From assembly GCA_034666985.1 (NCBI GenBank), contig JAXDKS010000012.1:62001-126000 (forward strand): DNA of 64,000 nucleotides. The letters run 5' to 3'. Shown one piece after another: positions 56,972-64,000 of this stretch. Numbering within the stretch: position 1 is the first letter of the stretch; each line of letters starts with the position of its first letter. Under the pieces are notes generated by a model that was not told the origin of the DNA, did no database searches, and worked only from the letters and a program-made list of their open reading frames with translations. Made by a program: the position numbers and the translations under genes. This DNA is from DATARR01 sp034666985. Its GTDB lineage: Bacteria > Acidobacteriota > Thermoanaerobaculia > Multivoradales > UBA5704.

Positions 56972-58252
56972 CTACTCCGGCAGCCCGAAGTTGAACGTCA
57001 CCACCACTGAATCCATCGCCATGCGGGTGGTAACCGTTGCGCCGGGGACCGGGCCGGTGCCGCCGAAGATGGGGCCGGTGATCGAGTTCTCGGGGACGTG
57101 GTAGTAGGCCGCGTCCAGGGTCATGTATTCGGACACCTTGAGCCCGATGCCGCCCGTGTAGTGGGTCTCGAAGACGGCCGGCGTCTCCACCGTGAAGAAG
57201 GCCCGATTGTCCGGGATCGGGTTCTGGTTCTTGTTGTAGCCGCCGCGCAGGGACAGGCGCTCGGTCGCCCGGTACTGGACGCCGATCTCGTACACCTTGA
57301 TGTCCTTGAAGCCGAGGACGTCCTCGAAGCCCGCGGCCTTCTCATAGTTGATCCACTTGCCGTCGAGGGCCACGGACAGCCGGTCGGTGGGGGTCCAGCC
57401 GAGGCCGACGATGGCGATGGCGGGCATGTCCAGACGGAGCTTGATCTTCCGCGCTCTGCCGAAGGTGGCGAGCTGGGGGTTGGAGACCGCGGAGTTCCAC
57501 TGGAAGTCCTGGAACTTGGTCTTGGTGTTGTACGAGGCGCCCAGCGACCACGACGGATTGAGCTTGTAGCGGATGCCGAGGCCGAGCCCGGTGCCCCAGG
57601 CGCTGTCCGCGTTGACGCGGGGGAAGAAGCACGGCCCCTGGGGACCCGAGCAGTCGGGGGTGGCGAAGCCCGCGGGGTCGGCGGTCAGCGTGGCCCGCGC
57701 GACGTTGAGCGCCACGCCGAAGGAGAGGTCGTCGCCGAGCTGCCAGGCGAGGACGGTGGGGACCTTCAGGAGCTGGTAGTTGGAGTAGACCCGGCCGAAG
57801 CCGTTGGGCTGCGGCGCCAGGATCGGGTTGGTGGGGTCCTGCGGATAGTCGGCGCCGAAGCCGGCGAGACCCAGGAAGCCGATGCCGTAGGCGAAGTTCG
57901 AGCCCCGGGTGTGGTGCACGAAGCCGAAGGCCGGGATCAGAGCCGTGTCGCCCCCCTCCTTGGTGCTGCCGCTGAAGGGGCCGATCGGGGTCTGGACGGT
58001 GCTCTCGACGACGTTCTTGGCGGTGTTGTACTCGGCGCTGAAGGCGAAGTGGCTGCCTTCCATCCCCACCGCCAGAGCCGGATTGAGCAGCAGACCGCCC
58101 AGCGTGTCGATGGGCAGCGCCACGCCGGCGCCTCCCATGGAGCTGTTGACGGCGCCGACGCCATGCAGAGTGTGGCCGTTGCCGGCCCAGGCGGCCGGCG
58201 CGGCGAGGAGGAGGAGAGCGGCGAGCAGAGGGACGAGGGCTGTCCTTTTCAT
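56972..58252 (-). CDS. FadL/OmpP1-family outer-membrane transport protein
   Basis: A 426-residue outer-membrane beta-barrel. The signal peptide is followed by GNGHTLHGVGAVNSSMGGAG and LLLNPALAVGM, the typical N-terminal hatch of the FadL family, then amphipathic strands; the last residues, SVVVTFNFGL-PE, resemble a barrel end. It imports fatty acids or hydrophobic compounds. An acyl-CoA synthetase and a FadJ-like enzyme are encoded 4-8 kb away. The start is ATG 58252 with GGGAGA; a good promoter lies at 58368-58396. Confidence 0.9.
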   Translation of the reverse strand: MKRTALVPLLAALLLLAAPAAWAGNGHTLHGVGAVNSSMGGAGVALPIDTLGGLLLNPALAVGMEGSHFAFSAEYNTAKNVVESTVQTPIGPFSGSTKEGGDTALIPAFGFVHHTRGSNFAYGIGFLGLAGFGADYPQDPTNPILAPQPNGFGRVYSNYQLLKVPTVLAWQLGDDLSFGVALNVARATLTADPAGFATPDCSGPQGPCFFPRVNADSAWGTGLGLGIRYKLNPSWSLGASYNTKTKFQDFQWNSAVSNPQLATFGRARKIKLRLDMPAIAIVGLGWTPTDRLSVALDGKWINYEKAAGFEDVLGFKDIKVYEIGVQYRATERLSLRGGYNKNQNPIPDNRAFFTVETPAVFETHYTGGIGLKVSEYMTLDAAYYHVPENSITGPIFGGTGPVPGATVTTRMAMDSVVVTFNFGLPE

Positions 58253-58264
58253 GTAAATCTCCCT

Positions 58265-58284
58265 GAAACGACGTGAAACGACGT
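58265..58284. promoter_or_regulatory. Direct repeat GAAACGACGT x2 in the fadL-type leader
   Basis: Two exact, adjacent copies of GAAACGACGT (58265-58274, 58275-58284), 13-32 bases upstream of the start codon of the FadL-type gene and downstream of its promoter. It is a candidate operator or regulatory RNA site. Confidence 0.45.
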
Positions 58285-58367
58285 AACCGACGGCAACCCC
58301 GGACGCACCAGGGCGCCAACTCATCAGAGCCTTCAACGCCTGAAGAGAAAGCGAAATTAGTGGGTGG

Positions 58368-58396
58368 ATTGTATAGCCCTATGGCCCAGCTTTCAA
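58368..58396 (-). promoter_or_regulatory. Promoter of the FadL-type gene
   Basis: On the minus strand TTGAAA (58391-58396), a 17-base spacer and TACAAT (58368-58373), a close sigma-70 match. Transcription should start near 58361, with a leader of about 108 bases. Confidence 0.7.
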
Positions 58397-58619
58397 CTGG
58401 CAAGGCCGTCGAGGTCGATCTTTCGGGGCGTCGGGGCCGTGCGGCTTGCGGCAGGATGCTGAATTGCCTATCCTTACGCCCACGTTCCGTTTGGAAAACG
58501 CCGGGAACACACCGCGCCCGCTCGGCGGGCATCCCGCGGTGGCGGCGACTCGCATGGCCCCCGGCCTCTCATCGGCAATACTCGCCGGAGGTAGCCGGAG
58601 GTAAAGGAGAGATCACAGG
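58397..58619. other. Upstream region of the chemosensory operon
   Basis: About 220 bases. Near the right end GGAGGTAAAGGAGAGATCACAGG leads into the ATG of the first MCP. I see no convincing sigma-28, sigma-54 or sigma-70 promoter and no small gene. Confidence 0.5.
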
Positions 58620-60272
58620 ATGGACGTCGATTCGACCCTTCCCGCCCGGCGGACGGGACGCCACACCGAGAACGCCCTGATCGGCTGGATCCTGGTCGTG
58701 GGCCTGACGCTGCTCGGGTTCGTCCTGCTGGCCATCGGCTCGCCGGAGGGGGCTCCGGCATGGCCGCGGCACCTCTTCCTGGTCCTGGGCCTCGCGGGCG
58801 TGGTGGCGTACGGCGTCTGGGTCTTCCCCTACTTCCGCGGCCTGGAGCGCCGGCTGCCCGAGAACGATCAACGCTGGGCGGGCCTGGAGGTGGACCTGAT
58901 CGCGGCCTTTGAACAGCTCGGGGCCGGGGACCTGGTGCGCTCGATCGAGCACACCCGCGGTCTGCCCGAGCGGCTGGCCCGGATCTCGGAAGCCGCGAGC
59001 GAGTCCCTGTCGCACCTCGCGCAGCAGATCCAGGACAGCTCCATCGAGGTGGCCTCGGCCGCCGACGCGGTCAACGAGATCGCCTCGGAGCTGGCCTCGG
59101 GCTCTTCGCAGCAGGCGGCGTCGGTGGTGGAGATCACCGCCGCCATGGAGGAGCTGGCCCGCACCGCGTCGCAGATCGCCGAGAACGCCGGCCGCCAGGC
59201 TGAGCTGGCGTCGCGGGCCGAGGCCAGCGGCGACGCGGGCTCGGCCGCCGTGTTCGAGGCGGTCACTGGCGTCGAGGAGGTGCAGAAGCGCATCAGCGCC
59301 ATCGCCAGCCGGGCCGACGCCCTGGGCACCCGCTCGAAGGAGATCTACCGGGTGCTCGACCTGATCACCGAGATCGCCCAGGAGACCCACATCCTGTCGC
59401 TCAACGCCGCCATCGAGGCGGCGGCGGCGGGCGCCGACGGCCGCCGCTTCTCGGTGGTGGCCGAGGAGGTGCGCCACCTCGCCCAGCGCTCGCAGGAGTC
59501 GGTGGAGTCGGTGCGCAACCTGCTGGACGAGTTCTCGGGCTCGATCCGCGCCACCATCGTCGCCACCGAGGAGGGGAGCAAGGAGGCGTCGCGGGTGCTG
59601 GAGCGCTCGCGGGCGGCGGCGGAGGCCATCGAGGACCTGCGCCGCGCCTCGGGCGACACCTCCCGGGTGGCGCGCCAGATCTCGCTCGCCACCCAGCAGC
59701 AGAACGCCGCCTCCGACGAGGTGGTGATGACCCTGCGCGAGGTCAGCCTGGTGGTGCAGCGGATGACCGGCGGCCTCAAGAACCTCTCCAGCACGGCCGA
59801 CAGGCTCAACACCCTCGGCCTGGAGATCCAGCTCCTCGCCCAGTCGTTCCACCTCGAATCCCCCCGCTCCCTCAAGCACCTCGTGGAGGACTGGGCCCAC
59901 CGCCTGGAGGCCGCGCCGGGGCTGGAGGAGAAGGAGGCCCTGCTCGACGAGCTGGTGCGCAATGCGCCCTTCGTGGAGATCGGCTACGTCTCGGGGCTGG
60001 ACGGCACGACGCCCGTGCTCGCCTTCAACAAGGAGCTGCTCAACGAGCGCCAGCGGCTGCTGGCCAACAAGGTCCACGAGACGGACGTCCGCACCCGGCC
60101 GTGGTTCAAGTCGGTCTCCCGGCACTGGCGCACGACGCTCATCCCGCCCTACGAGTCGATGCAGAACTCCGAGGCCTGCTTCACCGTCTGCACGCCGGTG
60201 CGCGACGCCGCCGGCACCGTCACCGGCGTGCTGGGGATCGACATCAACGTCACGGGCTGGACGAGGATCTGA
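58620..60272 (+). CDS. Methyl-accepting chemotaxis protein with C-terminal sensor-like domain (1)
   Basis: A 550-residue MCP. Two membrane helices (about 20-42 and 50-70) with almost no periplasmic loop, then the signalling hairpin with the conserved tip EIAQETHILSLNAAIEAAAAG (cut: see 59380-59440), and after it about 120 residues (from about 430) with WFKSVSRHWRT...VTGVLGIDINV that look like a Cache/PAS-type sensor located in the cytosol. Placing the sensor after the signalling domain is unusual. It has AAAGGAG before ATG 58620 and leads an operon with CheW, a 112-residue protein, a second MCP and CheA. Confidence 0.88.
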   Translation: MDVDSTLPARRTGRHTENALIGWILVVGLTLLGFVLLAIGSPEGAPAWPRHLFLVLGLAGVVAYGVWVFPYFRGLERRLPENDQRWAGLEVDLIAAFEQLGAGDLVRSIEHTRGLPERLARISEAASESLSHLAQQIQDSSIEVASAADAVNEIASELASGSSQQAASVVEITAAMEELARTASQIAENAGRQAELASRAEASGDAGSAAVFEAVTGVEEVQKRISAIASRADALGTRSKEIYRVLDLITEIAQETHILSLNAAIEAAAAGADGRRFSVVAEEVRHLAQRSQESVESVRNLLDEFSGSIRATIVATEEGSKEASRVLERSRAAAEAIEDLRRASGDTSRVARQISLATQQQNAASDEVVMTLREVSLVVQRMTGGLKNLSSTADRLNTLGLEIQLLAQSFHLESPRSLKHLVEDWAHRLEAAPGLEEKEALLDELVRNAPFVEIGYVSGLDGTTPVLAFNKELLNERQRLLANKVHETDVRTRPWFKSVSRHWRTTLIPPYESMQNSEACFTVCTPVRDAAGTVTGVLGIDINVTGWTRI

Positions 60273-60274
60273 GA

Positions 60275-60718
60275 ATGAGCGAGCCGGAGAACGCCAGGAG
60301 CCGCCAGGAGGGGACGCACCTGCTGGTGCGCGCGGGGGAGTATGCCTGCGCCCTCCCGCTCTCTTCGGTGCGGCGGGTGGTGCGGGCCCTGACGGTCCAT
60401 CCGCTGCCGGGCGCCGCGGGCGAGCTCGACGGGCTGGCGGAGTTCGGCGGCGAGCCGCTGCCGGTGCTCAACCTCGCCCGGCTGGTCAACGCGCCGGCGG
60501 GGCCCAACCCGACCTATCCGGTGACCGTCGTGGTCTGGGTGGGGCCGGTCGAAGCCCGGGAGATGCTGGGGCTGGCCGCGGACTCGGCCCTGGAGGTGGT
60601 GCACGTGCAGGCCGGATCGGTGGTGGCCGGCGACGGCGGCTTCCTCCTCGGCGAGGCGCCGGTGGGCGGCGAGGTGGTGCGCGTCCTCAACCTCGAAGCG
60701 CTGGGGAGAGCCCATTGA
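60275..60718 (+). CDS. CheW-like coupling protein
   Basis: A 147-residue CheW-domain protein (LLVRAGEYACALPLSSVRRVV, LDGLAEFGGEPLPVLNLARL, VVVWVGPVEAREMLGLAADSAL). It bridges receptors and CheA. It starts 2 bases after the MCP stop and its stop overlaps the next start (TTGA). Confidence 0.85.
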   Translation: MSEPENARSRQEGTHLLVRAGEYACALPLSSVRRVVRALTVHPLPGAAGELDGLAEFGGEPLPVLNLARLVNAPAGPNPTYPVTVVVWVGPVEAREMLGLAADSALEVVHVQAGSVVAGDGGFLLGEAPVGGEVVRVLNLEALGRAH

Positions 60719-61053
60719 GCGTCCCCGATGCCCGCGGCTTCCTGCTGCTGCGCCGCGGCGGCGGCCTGTGGGGGATCGCCAACTCGGCCGTGGACGGTCT
60801 CGCCCGCGAAGGGATGGATTACCGTGTCACGATCGACGGCGGCATCCTGATGGCTGACGAGATCCTGGGGGTGGTGGAGGACCTGCGCGTGTGGCCCCTG
60901 GCGCCGGTGGTGAGCCGCTATTGGCCTCAGCCGGCGGCGGGGCTCGCGGTGCATGGCCGGCAGCCCGTGGTGGTCGTGGACCCGGCGCATCCGCCGGCGG
61001 CTTTGCGAATCAATCCCGAAAAGGCAGGAGCAGAAGGAGATCGCCTCGAATGA
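60715..61053 (+). CDS. Small chemosensory-operon protein (112 residues), unknown
   Basis: Starts at TTG 60715 (GGGGAG upstream), overlapping the CheW stop; its own stop overlaps the second MCP start (ATGA). The sequence (RGFLLLRRGGGLWGIANSAVDGLA, LMADEILGVVEDLRVWPL, LAVHGRQPVVVVDPAHPPAAL) resembles half of a CheW-like beta-barrel, with the same GLWGIA..VD.L and VVVVD phrases, but it is too short for a full domain. It is probably part of the receptor-CheA array. No named family is recognised. Confidence 0.65.
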   Translation: MSVPDARGFLLLRRGGGLWGIANSAVDGLAREGMDYRVTIDGGILMADEILGVVEDLRVWPLAPVVSRYWPQPAAGLAVHGRQPVVVVDPAHPPAALRINPEKAGAEGDRLE

Positions 61054-62684
61054 AATCCACGAAGGATGCGAGTGAATCCTTCAACCACGCGCTGACCGGG
61101 CTGCTCATCCTGGGCGGCATCGGGGTGGCGGGACTGGTGCTGCTGATGGTAACCGAGGCGGGCGGCGGCCGGAACTGGCCCTTCAACGCCTTCCTGCTCA
61201 TCGCGGCGGCCACCTTCGCCCTTTACGCGCGGGTGGTCTACCGCTCGCAGCAGCACTTGCGCGGCCGGGTGGAGAGCTCCGAGGAGCGCCACGAGGGGAT
61301 CGAGCGCACCCTGGTGACTGCCCTGGACCGGCTGCGGGCCGGCGACCTGGTGAACTGCTCGGAGCAGGCGCGGTCGCTCCCCGGCCGATTGGCCCTGGTG
61401 CTGGGCAACGCCGTCAACGCGCTCGACGTGCTGGCGCAGCAGATCCAGTCGAGCTCCATCGAGGTGGCCTCGGCGGCCAACTCGGTCAACGAGATCGCCT
61501 CCGAGCTGGCCTCCGGCTCCTCGGAGCAGGCGGCCTCGGTGGTGGAGATCACCGCCGCCATGGAGGAGCTGGCCCGCACCGCCGGGCAGATCGCCGACAA
61601 CGCCGCCTCCCAGGCCGACCTGGCGCAGACCGCGGAGGAGAGCGGCAACGCCGGCCAGGGGGCGGTCGAGGAGGCGGTGGGCGGCGTCGAGGAGGTCAAG
61701 AAGCGGATCAGCGGCATCGCCAGCCGCGCCGAGATCCTGGGCACCCGCTCGAAGGAGATCTACCGGGTGCTCGACCTGATCACCGAGATCGCCCAGGAGA
61801 CCCACATCCTCTCGCTGAACGCCGCCATCGAGGCCGCCGCCGCCGGGGATCACGGCCGGCGCTTCTCGGTGGTGGCCGAGGAGGTGCGCCGCCTCGCCCA
61901 GCGCTCCCAGGAGTCGGTCGAGTCGGTGCGCAACCTGCTCGACGAGTTCGCCGGCTCGATCCGCGCCACCGTCATCGCCACTGAGGAGGGGAGCGCGGAG
62001 GCCGGAAGGGTGCTGGAGCGCGCCCGCGCCGCGGCCGCGGCCATCGAGGAGCTCCGCGGCGCCTCCAGCGACACCGCCCGGGTGGCGCGCGAGATCTCCC
62101 TCGCCACCCAGCAGCAGAACGCCGCCTCCGACGAGGTGGTGCTCACCCTCAAGGAGGTGAGCCAGGTGGTGCAGCGCATGGCCGACGGGTTGAAGCACTT
62201 CTCCGAGACGGCCGACCGGCTGAACCACCTGGGCCTGGTCATCCAGATGCTCGCCCAGTCCTTCCATCTGGAGTCGCCCCATTCGCTGAAGCACACGGCC
62301 GAGGCCTGGAGCCGGGAGGTGCGGCGCCGGCTGGGCAACTGGGAGGCCATCGAAAGGCTGCTGGAGGATCTGGTGCAGCGCCAGTCCTTCGTCGAGTGCC
62401 TCTACTTCTATGACGGCAAGCGCAGCCAGACGGCCCTCACCGTCAACCGCCAGATCGTCGGCGACCGCGAGGTGCCGCCGGCGGTGAAGGCCGGCGACGG
62501 CTTCGCGGAGCGGCCGTGGTACAAGGCCGCGGTGCGGGAGCAGCACACGATCCTGACGCCGCTCTTCAACTCGCTGCTCTCGGGGCAGCCCATCTTCACC
62601 GCCGCCGCGCCGATCTACGAGAACGGGGAGCTGGAAGGCGTCCTCGGCCTCGACGTCAACGTCGACAGTTGGACCAAGATCTGA
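61050..62684 (+). CDS. Methyl-accepting chemotaxis protein with C-terminal sensor-like domain (2)
   Basis: A 544-residue paralogue of the MCP at 58620: two N-terminal membrane helices, a signalling hairpin with the tip around EIAQETHILSLNAAIE, and a C-terminal sensor-like domain (PWYKAAVREQHTILTPLFNS, GELEGVLGLDVNVDSWTKI). A 75-base stretch (61736-61810) is identical at DNA level to 59321-59395, showing recent duplication or gene conversion. The C-terminal domains differ much more, so the two receptors probably sense different ligands. It overlaps the 112-residue gene and precedes cheA by 14 bases. Confidence 0.88.
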   Translation: MKSTKDASESFNHALTGLLILGGIGVAGLVLLMVTEAGGGRNWPFNAFLLIAAATFALYARVVYRSQQHLRGRVESSEERHEGIERTLVTALDRLRAGDLVNCSEQARSLPGRLALVLGNAVNALDVLAQQIQSSSIEVASAANSVNEIASELASGSSEQAASVVEITAAMEELARTAGQIADNAASQADLAQTAEESGNAGQGAVEEAVGGVEEVKKRISGIASRAEILGTRSKEIYRVLDLITEIAQETHILSLNAAIEAAAAGDHGRRFSVVAEEVRRLAQRSQESVESVRNLLDEFAGSIRATVIATEEGSAEAGRVLERARAAAAAIEELRGASSDTARVAREISLATQQQNAASDEVVLTLKEVSQVVQRMADGLKHFSETADRLNHLGLVIQMLAQSFHLESPHSLKHTAEAWSREVRRRLGNWEAIERLLEDLVQRQSFVECLYFYDGKRSQTALTVNRQIVGDREVPPAVKAGDGFAERPWYKAAVREQHTILTPLFNSLLSGQPIFTAAAPIYENGELEGVLGLDVNVDSWTKI

Positions 62685-62698
62685 AGCCGGGGGGATTC

Positions 62699-64000
62699 TT
62701 GGACGCCGAGTTCGCGGATCTCATCCCCCTCTTCGTGGAAGAGGCGCGCGACCGGCTGGAGCGGCTGGCCAGCAGCGTCCCCCGCCTGGAGACCGATCCG
62801 CCGTCGGTGGTGGAGGCCAAGCGCGAGCTCCACACCCTGAAGGGCGCCGGCCGCATGATGCGCATCGGCGCGCTCGCCGAGCTCTGCCACGCCGCCGAGG
62901 AGGTGCTCCTCGCCGCCCGGCCGGGCATGATCCCCCTGCTCACCCGCGTGGTGGACGAGCTGACCGTGCTGGTGGAGGCCGCCTCCAAGGGGAGCGAGCC
63001 GCCGGTGGACCCCGAGTTGGTGGAGCTGCTGCGGGCGAACGCCGCCGAAGCGGAGACCCCCGAGGCCCCCGCGGCGGAGGTTCCCCCGCCCGCCCATCGG
63101 ACCGATCCGACCGATCCGACCGATCGGTCCGATCCACCCCCACCCCCCGCCCAGGAGACGCCGCCCCCGGCGCCTGCGGCACCTTCTCCTTCGCCTGCCG
63201 CCCCCAAAACCGGCTCGGTCTCCGGCGACGTCCGGGTCGACACCGGGGCGCTCGACGCCGTGGCCGAGCGGGCCACGCAGGTGCGCATCATGGCCATCGC
63301 CGGCCGCCAGGTGGTGGACCGCATCTACGACCTCGCCCGGCTGGCCGAGGAGGGGCTGCACGAGCCCCAGCCCACGCAGGTGCTGGCGGTGCTCGCCACC
63401 ATGCTGCGGCGGGTGGCGGTGGAGCTCGAAGGGGGGCAGCGGCGGCTCATCCGCTCGGCCGAGGAGCAGCTCGAGCAGATGCTCTCCCTCCAGCTCCAGC
63501 CCATGCGCGGCTTCCTCCTCTCCTTCGCCCGCTACGCCCGCGAGCTGGCCCGCGCCGTCAAGAAAGAGGTCGAGGTCGAGCTGGAGGGCGAGGAGACCCG
63601 CCTCGACCGCCGCATCGCCCGCGAGCTGGAGGAGGCCCTCCTCCACCTGGTGCGCAACGCCGTCGACCATGGCATCGAGCCGCCCGAGGTGCGCCAAGCC
63701 CTGGGCAAGCCGCGGAGCGGCCACATCCGCATCCAGGCCCTGGCCGACGGCCCCAAGGTGCGGCTGGTGATCGCCGACGACGGCGGCGGCATCGACGTCG
63801 CCCGGGTGATCCAGAAGGCCGTCGAAGTGGGGCTGGTGGATGCCACGAGCGCCGCCGGCATGGGCAAGAAGGAGGCCCTGCGCCTCCTCTTCTCGCCCGG
63901 GTTCTCCACCCGCAAGCAGGTGTCGGAGATCTCCGGCCGCGGCGTCGGCCTCGACGTGGTGGCCAACGTGGTCAACCGCGTGGGCGGCGAGGTCTTCGTG
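62699..64000 (+). CDS. cheA: Chemotaxis histidine kinase CheA (5' part)
   Basis: 434 codons of a gene that runs off the right edge. It starts at TTG 62699 with GGGGGGA upstream. The Hpt domain has the phospho-acceptor His45 (ELHTLKGAGRMM); a Pro-rich linker follows, then dimerisation helices and the ATPase domain with N-box HLVRNAVDHGIEPPEVR, G1 IADDGGGID and G2 GRGVGLDVVANVV. The CheW-like end lies beyond the window. The linker segment HRTDPTDPTDRSDPPP is encoded by a family D repeat (63096-63135). No P2 (CheY-binding) domain is obvious. Confidence 0.92.
   Translation, partial: MDAEFADLIPLFVEEARDRLERLASSVPRLETDPPSVVEAKRELHTLKGAGRMMRIGALAELCHAAEEVLLAARPGMIPLLTRVVDELTVLVEAASKGSEPPVDPELVELLRANAAEAETPEAPAAEVPPPAHRTDPTDPTDRSDPPPPPAQETPPPAPAAPSPSPAAPKTGSVSGDVRVDTGALDAVAERATQVRIMAIAGRQVVDRIYDLARLAEEGLHEPQPTQVLAVLATMLRRVAVELEGGQRRLIRSAEEQLEQMLSLQLQPMRGFLLSFARYARELARAVKKEVEVELEGEETRLDRRIARELEEALLHLVRNAVDHGIEPPEVRQALGKPRSGHIRIQALADGPKVRLVIADDGGGIDVARVIQKAVEVGLVDATSAAGMGKKEALRLLFSPGFSTRKQVSEISGRGVGLDVVANVVNRVGGEVFV
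63096..63135 (+). repeat. Repeat family D, copy 3, inside cheA
   Basis: ATCGGACC, GATCCGACC (twice), GATCGGTCC, GATCC: the same 9-bp units as the intergenic copies at 42622 and 56920. Its period is a multiple of three, so it stays in frame and adds TDP/SDP tripeptides to the CheA linker. Confidence 0.85.

Noticed and set aside
62615..63724. Long minus-strand frames opposite the right end
   Set aside because: The plus strand encodes CheA with Hpt, N-box, G1 and G2 motifs; the minus-strand frames have no recognisable features.

Overview
The window is about 64 kb of GC-rich DNA, densely coded and with few ordinary intergenic gaps. Two exported VWA proteins of the acidobacterial VWFA-related type, membrane-anchored Ser/Thr kinases, several sigma/anti-sigma pairs, a FadL-type porin and frequent TTG/GTG starts point to an Acidobacteriota genome, possibly class Thermoanaerobaculia. 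That placement is inferred from gene content; there is no rRNA gene to test it. No CRISPR array, insertion sequence or prophage was seen.

Layout. 1-11.8 kb (minus strand) reads from an ECF-type sigma factor and its zinc-finger anti-sigma factor to a 42-residue Cys-Cys peptide, an exported TPR-CHAT protease, an MscS channel fused to an FHA domain, a membrane-anchored pseudokinase, a GGDEF/EAL protein, an aldo/keto reductase, an aminotransferase and the start of a BNR-repeat protein. 12-14.8 kb holds an XRE regulator with a 69-residue partner, then a pair made of a small exported peptide and a zinc-finger/TPR protein. 14.8-20 kb is a RiPP locus: twin 55-residue precursors, a split LanB dehydratase and a convergent FAD protein. 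20-21 kb holds an orphan RHH antitoxin, a probable defence-gene remnant and a 21-bp palindromic tandem array. 21-24.4 kb carries an M50 protease, an EF-P with an unusual loop and an EF-G-like GTPase. 24.6-34.8 kb has an active Ser/Thr kinase, two M16 peptidases, LexA, a PilT-like ATPase, a tRNA nucleotidyltransferase-like enzyme and a VWA protein. 35-40.4 kb has gatCA, a cell-wall amidase and a second sigma/anti-sigma pair. 40.5-49 kb has a giant GreA-like protein, an operon of RodZ-like, DnaJ-TPR and PP2C proteins, a flavin reductase and the second VWA protein. 49-58 kb combines beta-oxidation genes (FadJ-like, acyl-CoA synthetase, FadL-type porin) with a second exported-peptide/TPR pair, tRNA-Pro and an M20 peptidase. 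58.6-64 kb is a chemosensory operon (MCP, CheW, a 112-residue protein, MCP, CheA) that runs off the window end.

Working together. The strongest candidate for an undescribed system is the module that occurs twice (12742-14525 and 53296-54953). In each, a small exported protein with two IDP(D/N)G-type motifs is followed by a terminator hairpin and then by a TTG-started soluble protein with an N-terminal H-x4-C-x2-C knuckle and TPR-like helices. Other points of interest are the CHAT/MscS-FHA/pseudokinase row, the split-LanB RiPP locus, and five families of intergenic palindromes that nest inside one another and in three places have become part of coding sequence. Several genes have a -10 element only 6-8 bases before the start codon, which suggests leaderless mRNAs.
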